Shown one piece after another: positions 1 to 10,200 of a DNA stretch of 64,000 nucleotides. The stretch is from JAEWWD01 sp964440115 (GTDB taxonomy: Bacteria; Bacillota; Clostridia; Christensenellales; CAG-138). Within the stretch, counting starts at the first letter, position 1. The number at the start of each line of letters is the position of its first letter. Position numbers and translations under genes: made by a program. The stretch lies in contig CAYTPV010000009.1 of the NCBI GenBank assembly GCA_964440115.1, positions 120,747 to 184,746 on the forward strand, written 5' to 3'. The notes under the pieces were generated by a model. That model did no database searches. It worked only from the letters and a program-made list of their open reading frames with translations, and was not told the DNA's origin.

Positions 1-2
1 CC

Positions 3-68
3 TTCGCGGCGGCAGCGCTCAAAACGGCGGATGAAATGGATGCGACTGCAAACAATATGCGGACATAA
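3..68 (+). CDS. 3' end of an unidentified gene (partial)
   Basis: Frame 3 is open from the window edge to a TAA at 66-68 and encodes about 21 residues, rich in alanine and ending in DATANNMRT. The gene starts outside the window. It lies 57 bases upstream of flgM on the same strand, so it may belong to the same flagellar operon. The tail is too short to assign a family; it could be the end of a helical protein. Confidence 0.45.
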   Translation, partial: FAAAALKTADEMDATANNMRT

Positions 69-125
69 AGCATGTTGAAGTGTGTTTAAGGTTTAATACG
101 AATAATTCGAGATGGAAGTGACAAC

Positions 126-404
126 ATGAGAATCAATTCAATACCTCCGAAGGAGTTATACAGCCGGTATGTTTGCTCGCGGGAACAAATGACCACCGTG
201 ACTACACCTTCGATGGGTACGGATAAGGTGGAGCTTTCGCAGACTGCGAAGACGTTTTCTTCCGCACTCAAAGCGGCGAAGGAAACATTCGCGCAGACGG
301 ATGTCTCTAGGAGCGAGCGCATTGCGGCTATCAAACAGCAGATCGATAACAATACATACTCTGTGCCTGCCATGAAGGTGGCCGAGAAGATACTGGGCGA
401 ATAA
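126..404 (+). CDS. flgM: Anti-sigma-28 factor FlgM
   Basis: This 92-residue protein has the FlgM layout: a disordered, polar N-terminal half containing DKVELSQ, then a helical C-terminal half with ERIAAIKQQI and NTYSVPAMKVAEKIL. FlgM binds the flagellar sigma factor (SigD/FliA) and blocks late flagellar genes until the hook-basal body is finished. It heads the typical Firmicute order flgM-flgN-flgK-flgL-DUF6470-fliW-csrA. Only a weak ribosome binding site (GGAAG) precedes the ATG. No SigD consensus is visible in the short region upstream, so it is probably read from a promoter outside the window. The family call is firm. Confidence 0.9.
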   Translation: MRINSIPPKELYSRYVCSREQMTTVTTPSMGTDKVELSQTAKTFSSALKAAKETFAQTDVSRSERIAAIKQQIDNNTYSVPAMKVAEKILGE

Positions 405-449
405 CCCGGATCGTTTGGTTTTCCCTAAATATTGGAAGAGGTGTTGCGC

Positions 450-950
450 ATGCAGAACCTGATGCGTGAATTAGAGGGAGTCATGTCCGAAGAACTCGGA
501 CTGTATGTCGGGCTTTTGCAGTATGCCAAATGCAAGAAGGAAGCGCTGATTAACAACGATGTCGATGAAATCAGCAGACTCTCTAAACTTGAAAGCGAAT
601 CTCTTGAACGCATTAAATACACAGCTATCGGGAGGGAAAAAGTATTGACCTCCATTGCCCGTGAGTACGATTACTCCGGACCGGTTGATTTTAATTTTCT
701 TTCATCAAAGCTGCCCCTGTCAGAGCGCGGGGAGTTCGAAACACTCAGAGCCCAGTATAAGCAAGTTGTTGAGGAACTAAGGGCACTCAACGCATTAAAC
801 CAGAATCTTCTTCGTATGCAGCTGCAATATACGTCATTCTGCATCGACTCGATATTACAAATGGAACCAATGAGCGGTACTTATGCCAGCTCCGGACAAA
901 TTCACGAGGGCAGCACCGCAGCACGTAGGTTCATCGACAGGGAAGCGTGA
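450..950 (+). CDS. flgN: Flagellar hook-junction export chaperone FlgN
   Basis: The 166-residue, almost wholly helical protein matches the FlgN family, the chaperone that keeps FlgK and FlgL soluble and delivers them to the flagellar export apparatus. Position between flgM and flgK is diagnostic. A longer reading from TTG at 432 is possible, but the ATG at 450 has a good ribosome binding site (GGAAGAGGTG at 434-443) at correct spacing and is preferred. The stop codon overlaps the flgK ribosome binding site, which suggests translational coupling of chaperone and client. Confidence 0.85.
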   Translation: MQNLMRELEGVMSEELGLYVGLLQYAKCKKEALINNDVDEISRLSKLESESLERIKYTAIGREKVLTSIAREYDYSGPVDFNFLSSKLPLSERGEFETLRAQYKQVVEELRALNALNQNLLRMQLQYTSFCIDSILQMEPMSGTYASSGQIHEGSTAARRFIDREA

Positions 951-957
951 GGGAACT

Positions 958-2481
958 ATGTCGTTTTATGGGTTGGAAATCGCAAAGTCGGCGTTGTTTA
1001 TCAGCCAGCAGGGAATGAACCTTGCCGGCCAGAACATTGCGAACGCGGCGACTGAAGGATATACACGTCAGCGACTGGAACTGCAGGCGATCGACCCGGC
1101 GGATTTATCCGGGCGGTACGCGGCTCTCAACAAAAGTGCGGTCGGCGCGGGCGCAAAGGTGCAGGGCATTGTCCAAATTCGAAACGCATATGTAGATCGT
1201 GCATTAAGAAAAGAATACTCGGATCTTGGTCAAATTCAGACTCGTGCCAACGAAATGGAGTATCTGGAAGACCTGTTCAATGAAACAACCGATTCAAGCA
1301 TTTCCGCTACGCTGTCGGAATTTTTTGACAGCGTACAGGATTTGAGCAAGGATACAGTAAGCAAGGAAATTAGGACCGAGGTGCAGCAATCCGCGGTAAC
1401 GCTGACACAAACGTTTAATCATTATTATACACAGCTATCCGAGTTGCAGGATCAAATGAACGACTCCATGAAAGTGACCGTGGATAGTATCAATGAGATC
1501 AGCCAATCCATCGCCGCGTACAACAAGAGTATCTACTCTTTTGAAATGGATGGTTCAAAGGCCAATGACCTGAGGGATCAGAGAAATCTGCTGCTGGATA
1601 AGCTGTCGTCACTCGTAAATATTGAATACTCCGAGGATTCTGCAGGCCGGTTATCCGTCAAAGCGGGGGATACCGAGATCGTCAATCATACCAGTTACAC
1701 GGAACTCGCCGTTGTGGGAGATCAGACCGGCGTTGTTACGGGCACGAGCGGATATTACCGCGTTTGTGTGAAAGGTGCGGTAGATTCAAACGGTGATCCT
1801 GTTGAGGTAAATTACACAAGCGGAGAGCTTGCCGGCTACAGGCAGCTTCGTGACGGTAATGCTGCGGACGATGTGGGAATTCCGCACATCATCAATCGGC
1901 TTAACGAACTTGTCAGAGGTATTGCGCAGAAATTCAACGAAGTGCACGAAACCGGCTATACAATGGCTTATGGATCTGTGGCCTCGCAAACGGGAGTGCG
2001 TTTTTTTGACGTACCGCTGGATACGAACGGCGACCCTGACTATTCTAAATTAACTGCCGGGAACTTCAGCTTATCTGACGAGGTGCTCAACGACGTGAAT
2101 ATGATTGCCGCATCAGATAAGCAAATTGACCTTTCCGCTGAAAACACACAAGCATCCAATAATAAAGTTGCGTTAAAGCTTTCCGCACTTACGACGGCTA
2201 GCTCCGCCATCAACGGTACGAGTTTTGAGGGGTTCATGCAGGGCATGGTTGTGGAACTCGCAGTGGGCAGCGCGTATTGTCAGAACATACTCGAAAGTCA
2301 GCAGGCCGTAACGGATAATTTGGAAACACGAAAAGAGTCGACCTCCGGGGTATCCGTAGATGAAGAGATGATTTCTCTGGTGAAGTACCAGCATATGTAT
2401 TCCGCTGCGTCGCGTGTAATCAATGCGATTGACGAGGCGCTTGATAAGCTGATCAACGGTACGGGCGTGGTGGGCAGGTAG
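958..2481 (+). CDS. flgK: Flagellar hook-associated protein 1 (FlgK)
   Basis: FlgK is the first hook-filament junction protein. The 507-residue product starts with the conserved rod/hook/HAP N-terminal helix (SFYGLEIAKSALF, then GMNLAGQNIANAATEGYTRQ) and ends with the matching C-terminal helix (VDEEMISLVKYQHMYSAASR). The two ends coil together in the assembled filament. The region between them is the variable surface domain. The reading frame is open further upstream, but ATG 958, preceded by GAGGG overlapping the flgN stop, gives the canonical N-terminus. Length is normal for the family. Confidence 0.95.
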   Translation: MSFYGLEIAKSALFISQQGMNLAGQNIANAATEGYTRQRLELQAIDPADLSGRYAALNKSAVGAGAKVQGIVQIRNAYVDRALRKEYSDLGQIQTRANEMEYLEDLFNETTDSSISATLSEFFDSVQDLSKDTVSKEIRTEVQQSAVTLTQTFNHYYTQLSELQDQMNDSMKVTVDSINEISQSIAAYNKSIYSFEMDGSKANDLRDQRNLLLDKLSSLVNIEYSEDSAGRLSVKAGDTEIVNHTSYTELAVVGDQTGVVTGTSGYYRVCVKGAVDSNGDPVEVNYTSGELAGYRQLRDGNAADDVGIPHIINRLNELVRGIAQKFNEVHETGYTMAYGSVASQTGVRFFDVPLDTNGDPDYSKLTAGNFSLSDEVLNDVNMIAASDKQIDLSAENTQASNNKVALKLSALTTASSAINGTSFEGFMQGMVVELAVGSAYCQNILESQQAVTDNLETRKESTSGVSVDEEMISLVKYQHMYSAASRVINAIDEALDKLINGTGVVGR

Positions 2482-2550
2482 CTTTTAATTGGCTAGCAGG
2501 GCATGCAACGTACAGTCATGGATGACGCGTAAGAAGAAGGAGCGGTAGGC

Positions 2551-3483
2551 ATGAGAATTACCAACGCTATGATGACGGGTTCCTATTTGAAGAACCTGAA
2601 TATGAATCTAACTTCAGTAGATAAATACCAGACTCAGGTCACCACCGGAAAACGCATTACGCGAATATCGGATGATCCCGTCGGCGTGCTTACCAGCTTG
2701 CAGACCAGGGTTCGCTTCAACCGCACAGAGCAATACAAAACCAATGTGGAAACTGCCGGGGACTGGATGACGCAGTCGGAGTCCTCCCTTATGGAACTCA
2801 ATAAAATACTGCAAACGGCATACGAAAGGACAATGCAGGCTTCCACAGATGTCACGGATAATTCGGATAGGCAGGCGATAGCGGCGGAAATCCGCGAAAT
2901 ACGTGATCAGGTACTTTCGGTCGGCAACAGTAAAGTCTCCAACAAGTATGTTTTTGGGGGCTATAATACTTCTTCAGCACCTTTTACAGTGGATGAAACC
3001 ACCGGCGCGCTCAAATATAATGGCGTGGATGTGAGCGTACCATCAGCCGCTCTCACGGGCGAAGCAGAGCAGCATATTGGGTTTGAAATAGGCTTTGATA
3101 TGACAATCGATGTCTCCACCAATGGGTTGGAACTGATGGGTCAGGGAGACAGCAATATCTATAACATACTTGATCAACTGCAGAAGACTCTGCAAACCGG
3201 CTCTACCGAGGATATCTCCGCCTTCATCCCGAAGCTTCAGAATGCCCAGCAGGATGTATTGGCTACGACTTCCAAAATCGGCGGTATTACAAACCGGCTC
3301 GACCTCATTTCGAACAGGTATGAAGAAGACAAGCTGAATTATAAGGAAATGCAGTCCAGAGTTGAGGATGTAGATCAGGCGGAAGCAATCACCCAGTATA
3401 AAACCGCTTCCGCGGTTTATCTGTTTGCATTGCAGATTGGCTCCAATATTGTGAAACCGTCGCTGGTAGATTATCTAAATTGA
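2551..3483 (+). CDS. flgL: Flagellar hook-associated protein 3 (FlgL)
   Basis: The 310-residue product has the flagellin-like N-terminal helix (MRITNAMMTGSYLKNLN, later SDDPVGV) and a C-terminal helical segment typical of FlgL, the second hook-filament junction protein. It lies 69 bases after flgK with its own strong ribosome binding site (AAGAAGGAG) before the ATG. FlgL and FlgK are both clients of FlgN, encoded just upstream. The SDDPVG motif is the FlgL/flagellin signature; the length fits FlgL. No flagellin (hag) gene follows in this window. Confidence 0.94.
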   Translation: MRITNAMMTGSYLKNLNMNLTSVDKYQTQVTTGKRITRISDDPVGVLTSLQTRVRFNRTEQYKTNVETAGDWMTQSESSLMELNKILQTAYERTMQASTDVTDNSDRQAIAAEIREIRDQVLSVGNSKVSNKYVFGGYNTSSAPFTVDETTGALKYNGVDVSVPSAALTGEAEQHIGFEIGFDMTIDVSTNGLELMGQGDSNIYNILDQLQKTLQTGSTEDISAFIPKLQNAQQDVLATTSKIGGITNRLDLISNRYEEDKLNYKEMQSRVEDVDQAEAITQYKTASAVYLFALQIGSNIVKPSLVDYLN

Positions 3484-3523
3484 GGCTGCAGCAGGGCATA
3501 AAGCGATAAATGGAGGAAGGGTC

Positions 3524-4078
3524 GTGAATTCCCTAAGCATTCATACCCAGCGGGCTACCATAGAAATTACAACCCGGCCCGCAAAAATGACGATACAAAA
3601 CAACATGCCGCAGTTTGATATCCGGCGTGAGCCACCGTCCATGCGCATCGTTTCGGAGATGCCTCAGTTTACCGTCAACGATGAATACTATGAGCTAAAC
3701 CCGGCATCGACAGAAACAGATATTATAAAAAATGTATCGGATGCGCCGGAAACCGGGGATTTGCAATCTGTAACGTCAGGCAATGTGAAGAAAAAGGCAC
3801 AAAATTCGATCAGTGTAACAGTAAAAGATTCTCCCGATATGGATGTGGGGCTTCAGCCGCAGGATAAGGCAAGGCTCGAGTGGGAACCGGGGTATTGTAC
3901 CATACAATGGTCGGACCCGGTACTGCAGATAGAATGGGACAGCGATTTCAGACCTACGATAGAATGGGAGCCATATGCGGTTGAAGTTCGCCTAAGAAAC
4001 CGCCCTTTGGTATTGATCAGAGTAAATATGGAGCATATACCGGGCAGCGTTGGCGCCCGGGTCGATCATAGAATATAG
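3524..4078 (+). CDS. DUF6470 flagellar-operon protein (YviE-like)
   Basis: This 184-residue protein starts with a GTG behind GGAGGAAGG. It has the pattern of the DUF6470 family, which occurs between flgL and fliW in Firmicutes (B. subtilis yviE): short tandem beta-type segments with recurring P-Q-F, W-E-P and I-E-W motifs (for example IEWDSDF and IEWEPY near the C-terminus). Its biochemical role is not established in the family. Assignment rests on position and on the repeated motifs. Confidence 0.75.
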   Translation: MNSLSIHTQRATIEITTRPAKMTIQNNMPQFDIRREPPSMRIVSEMPQFTVNDEYYELNPASTETDIIKNVSDAPETGDLQSVTSGNVKKKAQNSISVTVKDSPDMDVGLQPQDKARLEWEPGYCTIQWSDPVLQIEWDSDFRPTIEWEPYAVEVRLRNRPLVLIRVNMEHIPGSVGARVDHRI

Positions 4079-4113
4079 ACTGCGTTTGCAGACGGCAACA
4101 GGGAGGTTTATCC

Positions 4114-4596
4114 ATGTATATAGAAACGGCCAGATTTGGCAGCTTTGATTTGAAGGACAGCAAGGTAATCCGCTTTCCGGGAGGACTGCCGGGTTTTGAA
4201 GAGCTGCATGAATTCATTATCTTGGAGATTTCCGAGACGAGGCCGCTGTATTGGTTGCAGTCTACGGAAAACAAATATATCTCCCTGCCCGTGATTATAC
4301 CTTTTGAGTTGATGGACGATTACTTTATTGAAATCCGAGAGAATGAACTCAAAGGGTTGCAGATAGACAATAAAAATGATCTGCTTATTCTCAATGTTGT
4401 GGTTGTCCCCGACGATATCACAAAAATGACTGCAAATCTGGCTGCGCCGATTATTATCAACCTCAAATTGGGAGTAGGCAAACAGCTTGTGATAGATGCA
4501 TCTGATCTGCCGATCAGATATTCCATCTACAGTGCGGTGATGAAGAAAGTGAAGGGAGGCGATGCGGATGCTGGTTCTGTCCAGAAAAACGGGTGA
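4114..4596 (+). CDS. fliW: Flagellar assembly factor FliW
   Basis: FliW binds flagellin in the cytoplasm and, when flagellin has been exported, binds and inactivates CsrA, so coupling flagellin translation to export. The 160-residue product contains the typical early motif FPGGLPGFEELHEF, then a compact beta-barrel with LLILNVVVVPDD and NLAAPIIIN. GGGAGG precedes the ATG. The 3' end overlaps csrA by 29 bases, the usual partner arrangement, which ties the two proteins' synthesis together. Confidence 0.95.
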   Translation: MYIETARFGSFDLKDSKVIRFPGGLPGFEELHEFIILEISETRPLYWLQSTENKYISLPVIIPFELMDDYFIEIRENELKGLQIDNKNDLLILNVVVVPDDITKMTANLAAPIIINLKLGVGKQLVIDASDLPIRYSIYSAVMKKVKGGDADAGSVQKNG

Positions 4597-4777
4597 AATC
4601 CTTTCGATTGGTCCGGATGTTACCATTGAAGTGATATCCATTGACGGCGACAGGGTTCGCCTTGGCATCCAGGCGCCTAAAGATACACGGATATTCCGAA
4701 AGGAGCTGCTGGACGAAACCGTCGTCATCAATAAAGCCGCCGCGAATGCGCCGGCTATCAGCTTCCGCAAGGAATAA
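4568..4777 (+). CDS. csrA: Carbon storage regulator CsrA
   Basis: CsrA is a small RNA-binding protein that represses flagellin translation in Firmicutes and is antagonised by FliW. The product begins MLVLSRKTGE and contains IGPDVTIEVISIDGDRVRLGI followed by the APKD motif, all canonical. Another in-frame ATG lies at 4562, but the ribosome binding site GGGAGG (4554-4559) stands only 2 bases from it and 8 bases from ATG 4568, so 4568 is chosen, giving 69 residues. The gene overlaps the end of fliW and is the last one before a terminator. Confidence 0.93.
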   Translation: MLVLSRKTGEILSIGPDVTIEVISIDGDRVRLGIQAPKDTRIFRKELLDETVVINKAAANAPAISFRKE

Positions 4778-4878
4778 TAGAGTAACAATTGGAGAAAAAT
4801 TGGCCCGACGGTTTTCGTCGAGTCTGTTTTGTTATACTTCAATAAACCAAACGTGTTTACTAAATACGCAGGAAATAG

Positions 4879-4909
4879 GGGCGGTCGCCAAAGGCGAAGC
4901 CCTTTTTTA
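4879..4909 (+). terminator. Rho-independent terminator of the flagellar operon
   Basis: GGGC and TCGCC pair with GGCGA and GCCC around an AAA loop, and a run of six T follows. It lies about 100 bases after csrA, where the next operon promoter follows. Confidence 0.85.
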
Positions 4910-4932
4910 TTCTCAGGCATCAATAGGGCGGG

Positions 4933-4961
4933 TTGACGATCAAAATGGCAGGAAGTACAAT
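4933..4961 (+). promoter_or_regulatory. Sigma-A type promoter for nadE
   Basis: TTGACG (4933-4938) and TACAAT (4956-4961) are separated by exactly 17 bases, between the flagellar terminator and nadE. Transcription would start near 4968. Confidence 0.75.
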
Positions 4962-5046
4962 ACAGCTAATATATTGTGATTTGGCAGTTAACTGGGTATA
5001 CTAAGCGTCTGTGCGGCGAGCAACTGCCGCTTTTGGGAGGAAATAT

Positions 5047-6966
5047 ATGCAGCATGGTTTTGTAAAGGTCGCGGCGGGCACCCCGCAAATACGTGTTGGG
5101 GACTGTGTCTATAATGCCGCACGTATCTATGATATGATGCGTCATGCGGATTCGATCGGCGTTCGCGTGCTTTTACTGCCTGAACTGTGCTTAACAGGGT
5201 ACACCTGCTCCGATCTTTTCCTGCACGACACTCTGCTCGAAAGCGCATTGCACGCGCTGTGTGATATTATGGCGCGCAGCAAGGGACTGGATATGCTGAC
5301 GGTGATAGGCGTACCCATTACCTACAAAGGCAAGCTTTATAACTGCGCCGCAGTACTGCACAATGGCTCTTTGCTGGGCATTGTACCTAAAATTCATCTT
5401 CCGAATTACGGTGAATTCTATGAACTGCGGCAGTTTACCCCTGCTCCTGCCGAACCGGGTGAAATCCGCATTGGCGGGCAAACGGTGCCGTTTGGATATC
5501 AGCAGCTATTCACGTGCTCGACAATGCCCGAGCTTTGCATCGGCGTAGAGATTTGCGAGGATCTTTGGGTACCGGTACCCCCGTCCGCGGCGCTTGCGAG
5601 GGAAGGGGCGACCGTCATACTCAATCCTTCTGCCAGCGACGAAACGATTGGCAAAGATGCCTACCGCCGCCTGCTGGTGAAAAGTCAAAGCGGAAGACTG
5701 TGCTGCGCATACGTATATGCGGATGCAGGACACGGAGAATCTACGACCGATCTCGTTTATGCGGCGCACAATCTGGTCGCCGAAAATGGGGCTATTCTGG
5801 CTGAAAGCGTACCGTTTGAACCGGAACCCGCTCTTGCGGTAACCGAAATTGACTGCAAACGTCTAATTCATGAACGCAGGCGGCTCACAACTTTCAGCTT
5901 TATGAGGGAAGCCGGCAAACCACCATATATCGTTACCGAATTTGCCCTGCAGGTACGGGAAACGGAGCTTACGCGCGATATATCGCCTGCCCCGTTTATT
6001 CCGCAGGACGCAGAGGATCGAAACGCACGCTGCGAGGCCATATTGAATATACAAGCGCATGGCCTTCGTAAACGCATTGAGCATACGCACTGCAAAACGG
6101 CGGTGGTGGGCGTATCCGGCGGGCTTGATTCCACGCTGGCGATTCTTGTTGCGGCGCGCGCCATGCAGTTTGCAGGCCGTTCGGCCTCGGATGTGCTGGC
6201 GGTAACAATGCCGTGTTTCGGCACGACGCAGCGCACGCGTTCCAACGCGCAGCTTTTATGCGATTGCATGGGCATTCCCTGCAGGACTGTGGATATCACC
6301 GCAGCCGTAAAACAGCACTTTTTCGATATCGGGCATCCGGAGGACAAGCTGGATACCACATTCGAGAATGTGCAGGCGCGCGAAAGAACCCAGGTTCTGA
6401 TGGATATCGCAAACCAGACAGGCGGCATTGTAATAGGTACTGGCGATCTTTCTGAGCTTGCGCTTGGATTTGCCACATACAATGGCGATCATATGTCCAT
6501 GTACGCGGTGAATGCATCGGTGCCGAAAACGCTTATTCGGCATATTGTGCGCTACCTTGCGGATACCGCCCAAACGGACGAGCTTCGCGACGTACTGATG
6601 GACATATTGAATACGCCGGTCAGCCCCGAGCTGCTCCCGGCTGAAAACGGAGAAATCGCGCAGAAGACGGAAGGGATCGTAGGCCCCTACGCGCTGCACG
6701 ATTTCTTCCTGTATCATATGATCCGCTGGGGCGCGCAGCCTAAAAAAGTGTTGCGTATGGCCGTTTATGCGTTTGCGGGCGAGTATGACGAAGATACGAT
6801 ACGATACTGGCTCAAGCTGTTCTGCAAGCGATTTTTCGCGCAGCAGTTTAAGAGATCCTGTTTGCCGGACGGCCCCAAGGTGGGCAGTGTTACGCTTTCA
6901 CCTCGAGGTGATTGGCGCATGCCCAGCGATGCTGAAGCCTTGGCATGGCTTGACCAATTGCTATAA
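5047..6966 (+). CDS. nadE: Glutamine-dependent NAD(+) synthetase
   Basis: The enzyme makes NAD from deamido-NAD, ATP and glutamine. The 639-residue product has two domains. An N-terminal nitrilase-type glutaminase (about 1-290) shows the Glu of LLLPELCLTGYT, the Lys of KIHLPNYGEFYE and the catalytic Cys of GVEICEDLW. The C-terminal synthetase (about 330-639) carries the ATP pyrophosphatase loop VSGGLDSTLA and GDLSELALGFATYNGDHMS. The ATG at 5047 has GGGAGGAAA upstream; an in-frame start at 5011 lacks one. It is a single-gene unit with its own promoter. Confidence 0.95.
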   Translation: MQHGFVKVAAGTPQIRVGDCVYNAARIYDMMRHADSIGVRVLLLPELCLTGYTCSDLFLHDTLLESALHALCDIMARSKGLDMLTVIGVPITYKGKLYNCAAVLHNGSLLGIVPKIHLPNYGEFYELRQFTPAPAEPGEIRIGGQTVPFGYQQLFTCSTMPELCIGVEICEDLWVPVPPSAALAREGATVILNPSASDETIGKDAYRRLLVKSQSGRLCCAYVYADAGHGESTTDLVYAAHNLVAENGAILAESVPFEPEPALAVTEIDCKRLIHERRRLTTFSFMREAGKPPYIVTEFALQVRETELTRDISPAPFIPQDAEDRNARCEAILNIQAHGLRKRIEHTHCKTAVVGVSGGLDSTLAILVAARAMQFAGRSASDVLAVTMPCFGTTQRTRSNAQLLCDCMGIPCRTVDITAAVKQHFFDIGHPEDKLDTTFENVQARERTQVLMDIANQTGGIVIGTGDLSELALGFATYNGDHMSMYAVNASVPKTLIRHIVRYLADTAQTDELRDVLMDILNTPVSPELLPAENGEIAQKTEGIVGPYALHDFFLYHMIRWGAQPKKVLRMAVYAFAGEYDEDTIRYWLKLFCKRFFAQQFKRSCLPDGPKVGSVTLSPRGDWRMPSDAEALAWLDQLL

Positions 6967-7012
6967 GGATTAAAGACCCATCAAAGAGACAATAGGACTT
7001 TGACGATGGCTT

Positions 7013-7034
7013 GGCGCGGGAATACTCCCGCGCC
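7013..7034 (+). terminator. Strong GC hairpin after nadE
   Basis: GGCGCGGG pairs perfectly with CCCGCGCC around a 6-base loop. No T-run follows, only an AT-rich stretch, so it may slow or stabilise rather than strictly terminate transcription. Confidence 0.55.
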
Positions 7035-7126
7035 TCGTATATATAGATGAGATATCAGGAGCATTCAACTGCAGAATTATATAGGGTTAGGCCTTTTTCA
7101 ATAATAAGTAGATAAATAAGTATATA

Positions 7127-7155
7127 TTGTATCATGCATTGGTTGAATATATAAT
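7127..7155 (+). promoter_or_regulatory. Candidate promoter of the surface-protein gene
   Basis: TTGTAT and TATAAT lie 17 bases apart in an AT-rich stretch, about 50 bases upstream of the GGGGG ribosome binding site of the surface protein. Confidence 0.5.
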
Positions 7156-7212
7156 TAAAAAGATTGGCTTTTACGACGATACAAATCCGATTTAATAATA
7201 CTTGGGGGAATT

Positions 7213-10200
7213 ATGCACACTCATCGGGAAGGTTTGAGGTTTTCGGCATTATTACTAGCAGTCATTCTATGCATGATGGCGTTTCCTGCAGCTGCGGCAG
7301 GGACGGATGTAGTTTCTGCGCCGACAGGAATGGTGGATATCACATCAGCTTCTATCAGTTTGTATACTGTTGATGGCACGCCAGTTACGACACTTAGCAA
7401 CGTCCCGCAGGACGCAAAGATCGATATCGATTTAAGTTTTGCACTTGATTATGGCTGGGAGCAGACTCATGATATACCGGATGGAACGAAGTTTTCTCTT
7501 ACGCTGCCTTCTGCGTTAACCGACGTTACCTCATTCCAAACCGTCGAAAATGTTCCAATGCAATATGAGGGAGAGACCTACGCGTCGTTCAGCATTTCTA
7601 GTGCTGGTGTTATAACGGTCACGTTCAATGGTTTGATTGATCAAGAAGGGTTGTCCGCAATCACGGGCGAGCTCTCCGTCAGTGGATCGTTCAATGAAGA
7701 AGCGATTGGCACAGGCGATACAATTGAGTTCTCACTTAAGGCTGATACAACCTATACAATATCGTTTGAAGAAGACGACGATATTCCGGCTACACCGGCC
7801 AGTATCGAAAAGACAGGTGATTATGACGAAGCGGCCGGTGAGATACTCTGGACCGTGACAGTCACCCCCGGGGATGGCGCTCTTGAAAACGTCACCGTTT
7901 CGGATACGCTAAGCAATAACCAGGTCTTCATTGAGGATACACTCACTCTCCCCGACGGCAGTCTTGCAAAGGACATGGAAACCGGAGATTATATTTTTAC
8001 ATTGGGTACGGTTTCATCCGTCACTGCATTTAAATATCGAACAAAGCCGGCAAATGACGCTTTTAGCAGTGCGAATGAAAACGCAAATGTCGCGTTTGAA
8101 AACAATGTCAAGCTAAATGTTGGGGGTACGGAGGCGGCTGCCGATAGCGCAATCGTCAATATTAAAACGGATTATATTGAAAAGAACGGCACATTCCATA
8201 CGGATACAGAGGGTAAGCCCTATATACTTTGGTCGGTTGATGTTAACAACAACCATTTAGCGCTGACCGTGCCGTTTACACTGAGCGACACGCTGCCTTT
8301 GCATTTGACCATGTCGGAAAGTTCCCTGACGGTTGACGGAAAAGCCGCGGCATTTACAGGTTCCGGAAGCACGTATACTTATACTTTCACACAAGATGTC
8401 ACGGGGCCGGTCCGGCTGCAATACGTTACATATGTTGATGAGGCTTATTATTTGCAGCAAGATTCAGTCTCATTTACCAATACAGCAACATTGACGTATA
8501 ACTCCAAGACATATTCGGATACAGTTTCCGTAGGCGTTGGGACAAGCCTGCTTAGAAAAACCGGAGGCGGGTATGATCCGAAAACACAGCGGATTACCTG
8601 GAGTATGGCGGTCAACGAAAACGGCAAGAGCTTTACGAACGCCGTTATTGAGGACACCATACTGCCGGGACAGGAGTTTGTGGAGGGGTCCGTCACAATT
8701 CAAAACAAGGATGACGCGACTTACGGATATGACGGCAACAGCAGTAAGCTGACGATCACGCTCGGCGATATTTTCTCTACGCAGAAGCCTGTGATTACTT
8801 ATCAAACAAGGGTGACGAATCCGGCGCACACTGCGACAAACAACAGTGGCGTAAGCTACTCGAATACTGCTACATTAACTGGCGTGGGTATTTCGGCTTC
8901 CACCTCCACCGGTACGCAGACTGTGAAAAGCCAGGTGCTTTCAAAATCCGGTTCGTACGATTATGCGGCACATCGGCTGAATTGGACTCTTACCGTGAAT
9001 AACAATGGAATGACGATGTCAAGCCTCGAAGTGAAGGATTCAATTTCGAGTGGTCAGAGCTACGTGGAGAACTCCATGTATGTAGACGGTCAGAGCGTTG
9101 ATCCCATACAGAGCGGCAGCTCGCTGATTATCCCGCTTGGGACAATCGCTCATGAAGTGATCATTACGCTATCGACGGAGCTTAGCCAATCCGAACTTGC
9201 GAAGTTTTTGGATACAAACCAAAACGTAACATTCTATAACAACGCGTCGCTGACTTCGGATTACGGCCAGACCGTGACTGTTCCTGCCTCCGTAACGGTG
9301 AATAACCGAAGCCTTACAAAGTCAGTAAAATCAGGATACAGTGAGCAAGAAGGAACCATTGAGTGGGAGGTCAGAGTCAACCCGCAGCAGGTTGCCTTGG
9401 AGAATACCATTCTTGTGGATGTATTGCAGGCTGGCCTGTCGCTTGATACCGAATCCATAAGACTCTACAAATGGAGTATCGATGATTTGGGCAATCTGTC
9501 TCAGGGAGATCTGGTCGCATCTTCCGCGTACAGCTTTGAATACAACCATACGACCCGCGAATTTAGATTCCATTTGCCCGACGAAGCACAAGGATATATA
9601 TTACAGTTTAAGACGGACGTGGAGGCTGCCGGAACCTACAGCAATGAAATCAGTCTGTCCGGACATGCCCAAGTCAAGGGGAAAACGAGCAGCACCGTCC
9701 GGGTAAACGATGTAAGTGCCAGTATCAGCGGCAAAAATGGAAGCATTACGATTAAAAAGGTGGATAAAACCAACAACAATCCGATCACGACGGGTGCGAT
9801 ATTTGAGCTTTTGGACAGCAACGGCGTTGTAAAAGCCGAAGCCACGACCGGCAGTAACGGCGAAGTCACATTCACTAAGTTAAAGCTGCGTTCTTACTCC
9901 ATCCGGGAAAAGAATGCGCCGCTGGGATATGCGCTCAATACAGTCACCTATCCTGTTACACTTTCGGGGGAATCGACAACCGGCTTTGTGGTCGTGGCAG
10001 ATGATCCGCTTACGGCATCCGTCATGCTTCACAAAACGAACGAGTCCGGCAAACCGCTTTCCGGCGGTACGTTTGCCATTTATCGTTCAACAGACACCGC
10101 GACTGCGTTACAGCAGGCGGCAAGCGTAGATGGCTGCATCGTATTCTCCGGCCTGACGGCAGGGATTTACACCATAAAAGAACTGCAGGCACCCAGCGGC

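Noticed and set aside
4108..4923. 271-codon - strand frame across fliW and csrA
   Set aside because: It is antisense to two firmly identified genes and has no ribosome binding site or domain.
4778..5046. Possible NAD-sensing RNA before nadE
   Set aside because: After the terminator there is a promoter and only about 80 bases of leader with no recognisable aptamer.
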